A stretch of 64,000 nt of DNA from an uncultured Eubacteriales bacterium (GTDB lineage: Bacteria > Bacillota > Clostridia > Lachnospirales > Cellulosilyticaceae), in NCBI GenBank assembly GCA_900551325.1, contig URVM01000003.1, positions 186,001-250,000 on the forward strand, written 5' to 3'. This document shows positions 17,320-25,367 of this stretch, in pieces; the first letter of the stretch is position 1; each line of letters begins with the position of its first letter. The notes under the pieces are model-generated. The model was not told the origin of the DNA. It ran no database searches and saw only the letters and a program-made list of their open reading frames with translations. Both the position numbers and the translations under genes were made by a program.

Positions 17320-18663
17320 ATGAAAAAAAATATAATCAAGCAATCAATTCATATAGTTTTAATTTTGTCTTTATTACTAAGTGCCCTACCTCTTTACGGA
17401 ACCCAAGTGACTAATGAGCCACCTCTTCCAGTAGTAAATGCAGAGGCTGCTATTTTAATGGATGCTCAAACAGGTGAAGTCCTATACGAGAAAAATAGTC
17501 AAGAAAAGCACTTTCCAGCTAGTATTACTAAGCTTATGACTGCACTACTTGCTATTGAGAATTTAAAGCCAACAGATATTATTACCTTCTCTAATGAGGC
17601 AGTGAATAGTGTAGAACCTGGTAGTAGCAATGCAGGTATACGCGTAGGTGAACAAATTACAGTAGACCAAGCTCTTCATGCACTTCTTCTTAAATCTGCA
17701 AATGAGGTAGCTAATGGTATTGCTGAAAAAACAAGTAACTCTATTGAAAATTTTGCTGTTGCTATGACTAAAAAAGCAGAAGCTCTTGGTGCTAAAAATA
17801 CCCACTTTAAAAATCCACACGGTCTAGATGACCCCGAGCACTATACAACAGCTTATGATATGGCTCTTATTGCTAAAGAACTTTTCCATAATAAATATTT
17901 CCTAGAAATTATGAGCCATGTTACCTATCAAATTCCACCTACTAATAAGACAAATGAAATACGATATCTTTCACAGCAACATAAACTTATGAATCAAGTT
18001 ACAGATAGTCGTATGTATCGTAGTGATGTTATTGGTGGTAAGACTGGATATACAGATATAGCAAGACATACTCTTGTAACTATGGCTAAACGAGGGGATA
18101 TCGAACTTATTGCTGTTGTTTTAAAAAGTAATGTTAAAGGAGAAATGTATCCTGATACAAACCAACTCCTAGACTATGGCTTTAATGCTTACCATACTTT
18201 TGATCTTTTAAAACAAAATGAGGTCATTACTAAGTTACCAATTTACTCTATAAAAAGTGGTAAGTTAATCGAATTTGCTACTTGTGATATTGTAGCTTCT
18301 AGCGATCAATCTGTTTTAGTAAGCAAAAATATTAAAACAAGAGACATAGTTACAAATCTAATCCTTCCAGAGTACTTAGAAATGGGAGTAAGCCCTGGTA
18401 GCGTTGTTGGAACCATTCAGTATTTGCATAATAATAAAGTGCTTGCAGAAAGTGATTTAAAAATCGCTAATATTTCCTATACAACATCTCCATATGTAGT
18501 AAATCAGCCGGAAAAACCAACACTTACTTTTCCTATTTCATCTTTTTTAATTTTGCTTCTTATACTTGCTGGCATACTTATATTACTTATCCTTTTTATT
18601 AAGCGTAAACGTAAAAAAAGATTTAAACATAAGAAATTAAAATTCTCAAAGACGTTAAAATAA
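17320..18663 (+). CDS. dacF: D-alanyl-D-alanine carboxypeptidase (DacF-like PBP, S11 family)
   Basis: 447 aa. Signal peptide at residues 1-28, then the S11 catalytic domain with active-site S68-x-x-K71 (PASITKLMTA), S126-A-N128 and K241-T-G (GGKTGYTD). A beta-rich C-terminal domain follows, then a membrane segment at about 405-428 and a basic tail, so the enzyme is anchored by its C-terminus. It trims the terminal D-Ala of peptidoglycan stem peptides. AAAGGAGAA precedes the ATG. Plus strand, monocistronic, ending in a bidirectional terminator. DacF rather than DacA is a guess from context. Confidence 0.9.
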   Translation: MKKNIIKQSIHIVLILSLLLSALPLYGTQVTNEPPLPVVNAEAAILMDAQTGEVLYEKNSQEKHFPASITKLMTALLAIENLKPTDIITFSNEAVNSVEPGSSNAGIRVGEQITVDQALHALLLKSANEVANGIAEKTSNSIENFAVAMTKKAEALGAKNTHFKNPHGLDDPEHYTTAYDMALIAKELFHNKYFLEIMSHVTYQIPPTNKTNEIRYLSQQHKLMNQVTDSRMYRSDVIGGKTGYTDIARHTLVTMAKRGDIELIAVVLKSNVKGEMYPDTNQLLDYGFNAYHTFDLLKQNEVITKLPIYSIKSGKLIEFATCDIVASSDQSVLVSKNIKTRDIVTNLILPEYLEMGVSPGSVVGTIQYLHNNKVLAESDLKIANISYTTSPYVVNQPEKPTLTFPISSFLILLLILAGILILLILFIKRKRKKRFKHKKLKFSKTLK

Positions 18664-18678
18664 ATAAGTAAATTTTCT

Positions 18679-18734
18679 CCAAATAAAAAGAGATATAGAA
18701 CTAGAAATCTAGTTTTATATCTCTTTTTATTTGG
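18679..18734. terminator. Bidirectional terminator between dacF and rsfS
   Basis: 26-bp arms 18679-18704 and 18709-18734 that pair fully with one G-T wobble (core AAAAAGAGATATA). T-rich on both strands, serving the convergent dacF and rsfS transcripts. Confidence 0.9.
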
Positions 18735-18767
18735 GGCTACTTCTTATATAGAGCCTTATCTATAAGA

Positions 18768-19112
18768 TTAAAATAAAATGGTTTTTCCATCTTGCCATAG
18801 ACGGTCCAATCCATAGAACTCTGCGTCTTCCTTATACAATACATGAATAATCACTGGGCCGTAATCCATTAAAATCCAATTAGCTGTTTGATAACCTTCT
18901 TTTTGAATGACTTCAATGTTCATTTTAGATAAACCATCTTCTATATCGTCAGCTAATGCTTTTGTTTGCTTTGTATTATTTCCTACAACAATAATAAATA
19001 CCTCTGCAAGTGATGTAATTTCATGTACATCTATAACTTGTAAACTTTCAAACTTTTTATCCTTTAAAATTTGGTCTACCTTTTGTGCGAATATAATGGC
19101 TTCATTATTCAA
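18768..19112 (-). CDS. rsfS: Ribosomal silencing factor RsfS
   Basis: 114-aa protein that binds L14 on the 50S subunit and blocks subunit joining when nutrients are low. Family motifs are VIDVHEITSLAEVFIIVVGN, EGYQTANWILMDYGPVIIHV and FYGLDRLW. The start codon appears to be TTG, preceded by AAAGGGG about 10 nt upstream; no in-frame ATG precedes the domain. It follows the nadD-yqeK fusion, the conserved nadD-yqeK-rsfS order. Confidence 0.94.
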   Translation of the reverse strand: MNNEAIIFAQKVDQILKDKKFESLQVIDVHEITSLAEVFIIVVGNNTKQTKALADDIEDGLSKMNIEVIQKEGYQTANWILMDYGPVIIHVLYKEDAEFYGLDRLWQDGKTILF

Positions 19113-19208
19113 TACACAAAAACCCCTTTCCTAGACATATTTTCTATTTCCATATTACAAAGTATTTTTCTATTACTATATATTATGCAAGTCTATACTA
19201 GGATTAGC

Positions 19209-20405
19209 CTACTCTATATGATAAGATTTATACTCTTCTAACAATACATCTGTAATAGGATGCATAGGGCGGCCTAATTTATCTGTCACATAAGCTTTTG
19301 AACTGGCTAGTGCCGTGTACATAGCCTTATTTAGATCATGCTTAGCTAAACGTCTAATTTGATCAAGGGCCGGATAAGGTTTTCTTCCTCGTTCAACCAT
19401 ATCTGCAAGATATATAATCTTTTCTACGTCTGTCATACCAGGTCTTCCCACAGTATGATAACGTATACTATTTAAAATCGAAGAGTCAGTTACTCCCCAA
19501 TCTCTTTCTAGAAGAATGGCACCCACTTTACCATGAAGCAAGTGAGGATTCTCCCTTTCAAATTCATCAACGTTAACATGATACTTTTCACACAGTCTAA
19601 GACATTCTTCTTGTGCTAGCTCCTTTGCAATATCATGAAATAAAGCTGCAATAAATACTTTATCCCCGTCCACATGGTGACGATTTGCTAGTTCCATGGC
19701 CATCTCTACTACTCCTTGAGTATGTTTGTAACGGCCAGATGATAAACGTTCCTTTACATAAGCACTCATTTTGCTTACTAACTGTTGATTGAAGGAAACA
19801 GGATGTGTATAGAGTTGATGTTTATAAATATAATTTTCCACTTCACTAGTCACCAAATACTTAATTGGTGAGTCCTCCTTTACACGTCTTCTAATATCTG
19901 AAGAAGAAATGGCTAAGGCAGGCACTTCTAAAAATTTAATACTTGAATGATATTGCACCCGTAAGTTTTCTACATGGTTTAGTAGTTCTTGCTTTTGATA
20001 GCCAGGTCTTGTAACCGCTACAAAAGTACAAAGTTGTAATAATTCTTCAGGGTTTTTCCATGTTAAAATTTCATGAACTGCATCTGCTCCTGTTATAAAA
20101 TATAACTTTGTATCTGCACCATACATCCTACTAAGCTCTTTTATAGTATCTACTGTATAAGTTGTACCTTCACGATCAATTTCTATTCTTGATACATTAA
20201 AGTGAGCATTTGCTGCTGTAGCTAGCACCGTCATTAAATAACGATGCTCTGCTGATGTAACTCCCATACTCGCTTTATGTGGTGGGTTTCCTGTTGGTAC
20301 AAAAAGCACTTGGTCAATATTAAATTCATGTCTTACTGCTTCTGCTGTCACTAAATGTCCTATATGTATAGGATCAAAAGTTCCACCCATAATAGCAATC
20401 TTCAT
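19209..20405 (-). CDS. nadD: NadD-YqeK fusion: nicotinate-nucleotide adenylyltransferase plus HD-domain phosphohydrolase
   Basis: 398-aa two-domain protein. Residues 1 to about 200 are NadD (GGTFDPIHIGHLVTAEA nucleotidyltransferase motif, FVPTGNPPHK, and ISSSDIRRRV near the domain end), which makes deamido-NAD from nicotinate mononucleotide. From about residue 215 is an HD domain (HTQGVVEMAMELA, ALFHDIAKEL, HLLHGKVGA, HTVGRPGM) of the YqeK type, known as an Ap4A hydrolase. In many Firmicutes these are two adjacent genes. Here the frame is continuous with no stop. It lies between yhbY and rsfS. Confidence 0.93.
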   Translation of the reverse strand: MKIAIMGGTFDPIHIGHLVTAEAVRHEFNIDQVLFVPTGNPPHKASMGVTSAEHRYLMTVLATAANAHFNVSRIEIDREGTTYTVDTIKELSRMYGADTKLYFITGADAVHEILTWKNPEELLQLCTFVAVTRPGYQKQELLNHVENLRVQYHSSIKFLEVPALAISSSDIRRRVKEDSPIKYLVTSEVENYIYKHQLYTHPVSFNQQLVSKMSAYVKERLSSGRYKHTQGVVEMAMELANRHHVDGDKVFIAALFHDIAKELAQEECLRLCEKYHVNVDEFERENPHLLHGKVGAILLERDWGVTDSSILNSIRYHTVGRPGMTDVEKIIYLADMVERGRKPYPALDQIRRLAKHDLNKAMYTALASSKAYVTDKLGRPMHPITDVLLEEYKSYHIE

Positions 20406-20436
20406 CCATGCGTCTCCTTAAAATTCTCTATTTTCC

Positions 20437-20468
20437 AATGATGACGCTACAAAAGTAGCGTCATCATT
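20437..20468 (-). other. Perfect hairpin without U-tract between yhbY and nadD-yqeK
   Basis: 14-bp perfect arms (AATGATGACGCTAC) around an AAAA/TTTT loop, overlapping the yhbY stop codon. On the minus strand the 3' side is GGAAAATAG, not a U-tract, so it is not a standard terminator; an mRNA processing or stabilising element is possible. Confidence 0.6.
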
Positions 20469-20763
20469 AGGATGGTAATATTATTTTTGGATTTTTCTTA
20501 GATGGTTTGTAAAGTACAATTTTCTTTCCAATAACTTGTACTGGAACAGAATGTGTACGCTCACTTAAAGTCTGGCACATTTCTTTAGGATCTTCTAAAC
20601 AGTTGTTTAATACACTAATTTTAACAAGCTCTCTTGCATCAAGTGCAAGTAAAATAGCTTCTGTTATTTCTGGTGTTAAACCATTTTTTCCAATTTGGAA
20701 AATTGGCTCTGTTGTTTGTGCTATAGATTTTAAATAAGCTCTTTGTCTACTTGTAATATTCAT
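20467..20763 (-). CDS. yhbY: YhbY-family (CRM domain) RNA-binding protein
   Basis: 98-aa single-domain CRM protein associated with 50S ribosome assembly. It shows the start MNITSRQRAYLKSIAQ, IFQIGKNGLTPEI (the GxxG-type RNA-binding loop), LDARELVKISVL and VQVIGKKIVLYK. The ATG at 20763 is used because AGGAG lies 7 nt upstream; the ATG two codons earlier is too close to it. It lies 12 bp after obg in a ribosome-maturation operon. Confidence 0.92.
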   Translation of the reverse strand: MNITSRQRAYLKSIAQTTEPIFQIGKNGLTPEITEAILLALDARELVKISVLNNCLEDPKEMCQTLSERTHSVPVQVIGKKIVLYKPSKKNPKIILPS

Positions 20764-20775
20764 ATACATTCTCCT

Positions 20776-22053
20776 CTATTTATAATACTCAAATTCTAAG
20801 TCGTAAATACTTACAGTGTCACCCTCTGCAATGCCTGCTTCTTCTAAGGCATCAATGATACCACGTTCACGTAAATATTTTTGGAAGAATGCAAAACCTT
20901 TTTCAGTATCAAGTGAAGTATATCCCATCATCTTCTCAACACCTACACCTTCAACAACGAAGTAACCTTCTTCTTCATTATGAATAGTAAATGCTTCATG
21001 GTCCACAGTTTCTTCTTCCACAAATTCAGGATCGAACACGATAACTTCATCTGGTACAGTTTCTAATAACTTAGAAACATCTTCAAGTAATACTTGTAAA
21101 TTCTCATTTGCTGCTGCTGAAATAGGAATAACTTTAATACCTTGTGGTTCAAAAGCTGCTTTTAGTTCTTCTAAATACTCCTGGGCCCCTTCGATATCCA
21201 TCTTATTTGCAGCAATAATTTGAGGTTTTGTCTCAAGAATTGTAGGATTATATTGATCTAATTCTTTTTGAATAGCGTAAATATCTTCAACTGGATGTCT
21301 ACCTTCACTACCTGCAGTATCTACTACATGTACAAGTACTTTTGTACGTTCTACGTGTCTTAAGAAATCATGCCCAAGTCCTACACCTTCTGCAGCACCT
21401 TCGATAAGACCTGGAATATCTGCCATAACAAATTGTTTACCGTATTGGTTAGATACAACACCTAAGTTTGGTGCTAAAGTTGTAAAATGGTAGTTAGCAA
21501 TTTTAGGTTGTGCATTACTTACCATTGAAAGTAAGGTAGATTTACCAACGTTTGGATAACCTACTAAACCTACGTCAGCAATCATCTTAAGTTCTAGAAT
21601 AACCCAGTATTCTTTTGCTGGACGTCCTTTTTCTGCATATTTAGGCGCTTGTCGTGTAGGCGTAGCAAAATGTTGGTTACCACGTCCACCGTGACCTCCT
21701 CTAAAGATTACTTGTTTATCATCTGCTTTATGAAGGTCAGCTATAACTTTTCCTGTTTCTGCTTCTTTTATAATGGTTCCTTGTGGAACTTTTATAATTA
21801 AATCTTGTCCATCCTTACCATGACATTTTTTCTTGCCACCATCTTCACCGCTCTGTGCTTTATAATGTCTTTTATGTCTAAAGTTAATGAGTGTATTCAT
21901 TCCAGGATCTACTTCAAATATAATGTGTCCGCCACGTCCACCATCTCCACCGTCTGGACCACCATTAGGTACGTATTTTTCACGTCTGAATGAAACATGC
22001 CCATCTCCACCTTTTCCGGATTTCACAAGAATCTTTACTTTATCTACGAACAT
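20776..22053 (-). CDS. obg: GTPase Obg (CgtA)
   Basis: 425-aa essential ribosome-associated GTPase. It has the glycine-rich Obg fold (GGDGGRGGHIIFEVD), a G domain with VGYPNVGKSTLLS, DIPGLIEGA and NKMDIEGA, and the C-terminal OCT domain (GVGVEKMMGYTSLDTEKGFA). It acts in 50S assembly and stress or sporulation signalling. A strong AAAGGAGTGAG site precedes the ATG. It is downstream of rpmA past a terminator-like hairpin. Confidence 0.97.
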   Translation of the reverse strand: MFVDKVKILVKSGKGGDGHVSFRREKYVPNGGPDGGDGGRGGHIIFEVDPGMNTLINFRHKRHYKAQSGEDGGKKKCHGKDGQDLIIKVPQGTIIKEAETGKVIADLHKADDKQVIFRGGHGGRGNQHFATPTRQAPKYAEKGRPAKEYWVILELKMIADVGLVGYPNVGKSTLLSMVSNAQPKIANYHFTTLAPNLGVVSNQYGKQFVMADIPGLIEGAAEGVGLGHDFLRHVERTKVLVHVVDTAGSEGRHPVEDIYAIQKELDQYNPTILETKPQIIAANKMDIEGAQEYLEELKAAFEPQGIKVIPISAAANENLQVLLEDVSKLLETVPDEVIVFDPEFVEEETVDHEAFTIHNEEEGYFVVEGVGVEKMMGYTSLDTEKGFAFFQKYLRERGIIDALEEAGIAEGDTVSIYDLEFEYYK

Positions 22054-22120
22054 ATTCTCACTCCTTTCATTTTATAGTGTGTGTCATTTTTAATTTTTCT
22101 ATTGCTTTTTAGTCTGTTAA

Positions 22121-22155
22121 CAAAAAGAAGGTTTCAACAGATGTTGAAACCTTCC
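22121..22155 (-). terminator. Terminator or attenuator between rpmA and obg
   Basis: Perfect 12-bp arms GAAGGTTTCAAC / GTTGAAACCTTC (22127-22138, 22143-22154) followed on the minus strand by TTTTTG. It lies 12 bp after the rpmA stop and probably ends or reduces rplU-prp-rpmA transcription. Confidence 0.8.
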
Positions 22156-22166
22156 AAGTATATCAA

Positions 22167-22457
22167 TTACGCTTCTTGTGCTACTGGATATACAGAAACT
22201 TGTTTTTTGCTTCTGCCTTTACGTTCAAATTTAACTCTACCATCTACTAATGCAAATAAAGTATCGTCTCCACCACGGCCTACATTTAAACCTGGATGAA
22301 TTTTAGTACCTCTTTGACGGTATAAGATATTACCAGCTTTTACAACTTGTCCATCTGCTCTTTTAGCGCCTAAGCGTTTTGATTCAGAGTCACGACCATT
22401 TTTTGTAGATCCTACCCCTTTTTTATGAGCAAAAAACTGAAGGTCTAAACGCATCAT
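22167..22457 (-). CDS. rpmA: 50S ribosomal protein L27 (with Prp-cleaved N-terminus)
   Basis: 96 aa. The N-terminus MMRLDLQFFAHKKG carries the LQFFA extension typical of Firmicutes L27, cleaved before the His of HKKG by the protease Prp, whose gene lies directly upstream. The mature protein then begins in the peptidyl-transferase-centre tail. The body shows GRDSESKRLGAKRADGQ and ILYRQRGTKIHPG. GGAGGTGG precedes the start; either of two consecutive ATGs may be used. Confidence 0.97.
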   Translation of the reverse strand: MMRLDLQFFAHKKGVGSTKNGRDSESKRLGAKRADGQVVKAGNILYRQRGTKIHPGLNVGRGGDDTLFALVDGRVKFERKGRSKKQVSVYPVAQEA

Positions 22458-22476
22458 TTAATCCACCTCCTAAGTT

Positions 22477-22815
22477 TTAATTAAATTTATTTTTTATTAC
22501 AATGTATTCTCCGTACATTTGTTTAACAGACTTAAGTCCTATTAACATAGCTTCTAAAAGAAGCGTAGCCTCTTTGTTAGGCTTACCTTGTTTGCGTTTA
22601 TTAAAAACACAATCAATTACTCCTGAATTAGAATCTACCTCATTAAGAGAAAATTCTTCTTCAGTTAATGCTTCTAAAGCATTAAGTGTATTAATAACTA
22701 AAATACTTACAGCACTACAAACAATATCTTCACCATGCTCAGCATAACCGGCATGTCCAGATAGTTTGAAAGCATATAAAATATCTTCGTTATAATAAAG
22801 GTCTACTCGAATCAT
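22477..22815 (-). CDS. prp: Ribosomal-processing cysteine protease Prp
   Basis: 112 aa. It contains the Prp signature FKLSGHAGYAEHGEDIVCSA with the catalytic His (in GHAGYAEHG) and Cys (in IVCSAVS). The enzyme removes the N-terminal extension of L27, an essential step in Firmicutes that have the extension. It lies between rplU and rpmA, the standard order. Only 5 bp separate it from the rplU stop and its own Shine-Dalgarno is weak, so translation is probably coupled to rplU. Confidence 0.95.
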   Translation of the reverse strand: MIRVDLYYNEDILYAFKLSGHAGYAEHGEDIVCSAVSILVINTLNALEALTEEEFSLNEVDSNSGVIDCVFNKRKQGKPNKEATLLLEAMLIGLKSVKQMYGEYIVIKNKFN

Positions 22816-22820
22816 ACCAA

Positions 22821-23132
22821 TTAAGCTTCAATAGCTGTAATTTTCACTTTTGTGAAAGGTTGACGATGACCTTGTTTTTTGTGGTAACCTTTTTTTGATT
22901 TGTATTTGTAGATAACAACTTTTGGTCCTTTACCTTCTTCTACAACATCAGCTTTAACTGTTGCACCAGCTACTACTGGGCTACCAACTACAACTTTATC
23001 ATCTTTAGATACAACTAATACTTTGTCGAAAGTTACTGTTTCACCAGCAGCTACGTTTAATTTCTCAACGTAAAGGCTTGTGCCAACTTCTACTTTGTAT
23101 TGTTTGCCACCTGTTTCGATAATTGCGTACAT
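22821..23132 (-). CDS. rplU: 50S ribosomal protein L21
   Basis: 103 aa, starting MYAIIETGGKQYKVEVG and ending with KSKKGYHKKQGHRQPFTKVK, the RNA-binding signature of bL21. Strong AAGGAGGTG ribosome-binding site. First gene of rplU-prp-rpmA, behind its own promoter and a structured leader. Confidence 0.98.
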   Translation of the reverse strand: MYAIIETGGKQYKVEVGTSLYVEKLNVAAGETVTFDKVLVVSKDDKVVVGSPVVAGATVKADVVEEGKGPKVVIYKYKSKKGYHKKQGHRQPFTKVKITAIEA

Positions 23133-23215
23133 GTGTACACCTCCTTAAACCGTAAACTCGCCGAATTCGGTACTATAAAATAGTTTTAAAACCTCTTCGT
23201 GCGGCTAAAACACTT
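23133..23215 (-). ncRNA. Candidate L21-type mRNA leader upstream of rplU
   Basis: The roughly 80-nt untranslated leader contains GCCGCACGAAGAGG, an ACTA/TAGT hairpin and CCGAATTCGGCGAG. GCCG can pair with the later CGGC, or CCGAATTCGG can form its own hairpin, giving two exclusive folds. Firmicutes rplU genes often carry an autoregulatory L21 leader; assignment to that family is from position and partial recall, not a covariance search. Confidence 0.4.
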
Positions 23216-23219
23216 CATT

Positions 23220-23248
23220 AATATATCATAATCCATATAATCTGTCAA
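23220..23248 (-). promoter_or_regulatory. Sigma-A promoter of rplU-prp-rpmA
   Basis: Minus-strand TTGACA (23243-23248), 17-bp spacer, TATATT (23220-23225). Confidence 0.82.
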
Positions 23249-23254
23249 CTACAT

Positions 23255-24682
23255 TTATTGTTTATGAAATCTTATGTTAAAATCTAATTCTTTTTCATTT
23301 TCTTCGATTAAAAGATTGATTTTAAGACCATAAACTTTTTGAATATTTGTCATAAAATCTGACCCCATCCATGCTTTATATATAGGTGGACTACAATATA
23401 AATATAGTTCCTTCATGCTAGTAGTTGCTACAATTTGCTTAAGTTCTACCTCTAACTTAAAACCTATAAAACTTAACTGAGGCTGATCATAAACTTGTGC
23501 ATGCTCATTCGCTTTTGTAAAAAGCTTTTGATAAATAGGTAAATACTTTTTCGTTCTTGTAATTTGTAAAAGATCCAGTTCTGTAGGTGGATATACCTTA
23601 GATCTTGAACCATCTATAGATGCTAAAAATTGACGTGTCCATTCATAAACACTTGTACGATCTTCACGAGACTTAAAGTCTACTAAATCAATAAGTATAA
23701 TACCCGATAAGTTACGTCTAATAATCTGATAAATACTTTCTTCAATAGCTAGTCTGTTCAGTTTGGAAATGGCTTTTCCCTCTTCCTTACCTACAATAGC
23801 TTTTGCACTATTCACATCTATAACAGTCATTGCTTCTGTATAATCAACTACAATATTCCCACCGTTTTTTAACCATATCTTTCTTTTGAGTGTTTCCAAA
23901 AAATCTTTTTCTATACTCATTAATTTAAATAAATTTTCGTGGTAAGGATAAACCTTTAGAGTAAAAGTAATTTTAGGTAAAAAAATCTTTAATTTTTCTT
24001 CTAAAACACTCTTTGTTTGTTCATTGTTACATAAAAAGCTTACTTCATCCTTTGCCTTAATATGTTCTTTAATAACTTCCCAAAATAAAGGGTCTGCTTC
24101 TATAAGTGTTGTACCCTTTTGTACATTAGCTTTCATCTTATGAAAGGCTAAAGTTTTTTCTATAAGGTAAGATGCTTCATTAATGATTTCTTCATCAGAA
24201 GCTTCCTTTGCATTGGTACGTACAATAAAACCAGTTGTATCACTTGCTAAAGGACTTAATAAACTTTTTAATCTTTCTCTTACTTCATTACTTTTAATCT
24301 TTTTAGAAATCTGTATACCCGGTTCATAAGGAAGGGCTACTAAATAGTATCCTGGAATACTTACCATACCTGTTAGGCGATTTCCCTTCTCACCAGTATT
24401 TTCTTTTTGAATTTGTACTGGAATACGCATGCCTTGTTGTATATTGTTGCCATAGCACTCTGGCACATTTTTAAAATGTAAAAGTCCCTTTTTATCTGTT
24501 CCAAAATCAACAAAAGCACCTTTTAGATTTTTAACCACTTGTTGAACTTGACCTTGCAAAACTGTGTTTTGCAAGGTCAAATCCTCATGATCTTCCATAT
24601 AAATATGTGTAAGCTTACCCTCTTGTACAACACCAATACGTGTCATACTAAGACTTTCATCAATAATAATTTGTTTATGCAT
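23255..24682 (-). CDS. rng: Divergent ribonuclease E/G family protein
   Basis: 475-aa endoribonuclease. An S1-like domain sits at about residues 35-115 (LKGAFVDFGTDKKGLLHF), then RNase-H-like and DNase-I-like parts with the catalytic Asp motifs VIDVNSAKAIVGKEEGKA and ILIDLVDFKSRED. After TRTKKYLP, where RNase E/G normally has the CPxC zinc link, there is no cysteine pair, so multimerisation may differ. It overlaps the upstream TIGR03936 gene by 8 bp, the standard clostridial cluster before rplU. Likely role: mRNA decay and rRNA maturation. Confidence 0.88.
   Translation of the reverse strand: MHKQIIIDESLSMTRIGVVQEGKLTHIYMEDHEDLTLQNTVLQGQVQQVVKNLKGAFVDFGTDKKGLLHFKNVPECYGNNIQQGMRIPVQIQKENTGEKGNRLTGMVSIPGYYLVALPYEPGIQISKKIKSNEVRERLKSLLSPLASDTTGFIVRTNAKEASDEEIINEASYLIEKTLAFHKMKANVQKGTTLIEADPLFWEVIKEHIKAKDEVSFLCNNEQTKSVLEEKLKIFLPKITFTLKVYPYHENLFKLMSIEKDFLETLKRKIWLKNGGNIVVDYTEAMTVIDVNSAKAIVGKEEGKAISKLNRLAIEESIYQIIRRNLSGIILIDLVDFKSREDRTSVYEWTRQFLASIDGSRSKVYPPTELDLLQITRTKKYLPIYQKLFTKANEHAQVYDQPQLSFIGFKLEVELKQIVATTSMKELYLYCSPPIYKAWMGSDFMTNIQKVYGLKINLLIEENEKELDFNIRFHKQ
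24548..24580. other. Perfect 15-bp inverted repeat inside the rng coding sequence
   Basis: Arms 24548-24562 and 24566-24580 (TTGACCTTGCAAAAC and its exact complement) with a 3-nt loop, about 100-135 nt after the rng start codon in the S1-domain region. It would form a very stable mRNA hairpin. Confidence 0.85.
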
Positions 24683-25367
24683 TATATGCGCCTACTTGAC
24701 TTAAAGGTAGTAATTCACCATCTTCTCCCCCATAGAGTTCTAGTCTTTCTACACTATACTCTAGTCCTTCTATTTCCTTTTCAAAGATGGATTTTAAAAG
24801 TAAGTCTATACTTAAGTTACTTCCACTTCCTGCTGCCACTTTAGTACAAATAGTTACAACATCTTCATTTATCTCAAGTTTAAAGTCTTTAATAAGTGGT
24901 TTAATATCTACTTCTGAAGTTTTCTTCTTACCCTTTTTAAGAACAACTAAAGTTTCGCTATTTATCTTTTTGGTTGCTCCTACTATATCTTCCTCAGTAA
25001 GCTGACTCTTCTCAAATACAATTTTATAATCTGCAGTTGTTACAAGGCTCATTAAAGAAGGTGTACCATCTTCTATAGCTGAAGCCTCTAGTATACGAAT
25101 ACCTTCTGGTAAAATCTTATTTAAGTCTTCTTTTACTTTTTGTACATCTACATCTTCACTTGTAATAATATCAATATATTCACCTGTACTTCCTACACCT
25201 ACAGATAAAGGCATAGCAAAGTATACCTTAGCATGAGGATTAAATCCTTGTGAATAAGCAATTGGAATACGTGCCACACGGATAGCTCTTTGGAACATTC
25301 TTACTGTATCTAAATGGCCTACAAATTTAACATAGCCTAATTTTGTAAATTTACATCTAATTCTCAT
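24675..25367 (-). CDS. TIGR03936 family protein (DUF2344), radical-SAM linked
   Basis: About 230 aa. It begins MRIRCKFTKLGYVKFVGHLD and contains IPIAYSQGFNPHAKVYFAMP, the hallmark of DUF2344/TIGR03936. Members are always next to or fused with TIGR03960 radical SAM proteins. The exact chemistry is unknown, possibly a tRNA or rRNA modification. The start at 25367 has AAAGGAGTATGTT upstream. The frame is open further upstream, but that part overlaps the preceding gene and lacks a ribosome-binding site. Confidence 0.9.
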   Translation of the reverse strand: MRIRCKFTKLGYVKFVGHLDTVRMFQRAIRVARIPIAYSQGFNPHAKVYFAMPLSVGVGSTGEYIDIITSEDVDVQKVKEDLNKILPEGIRILEASAIEDGTPSLMSLVTTADYKIVFEKSQLTEEDIVGATKKINSETLVVLKKGKKKTSEVDIKPLIKDFKLEINEDVVTICTKVAAGSGSNLSIDLLLKSIFEKEIEGLEYSVERLELYGGEDGELLPLSQVGAYNA

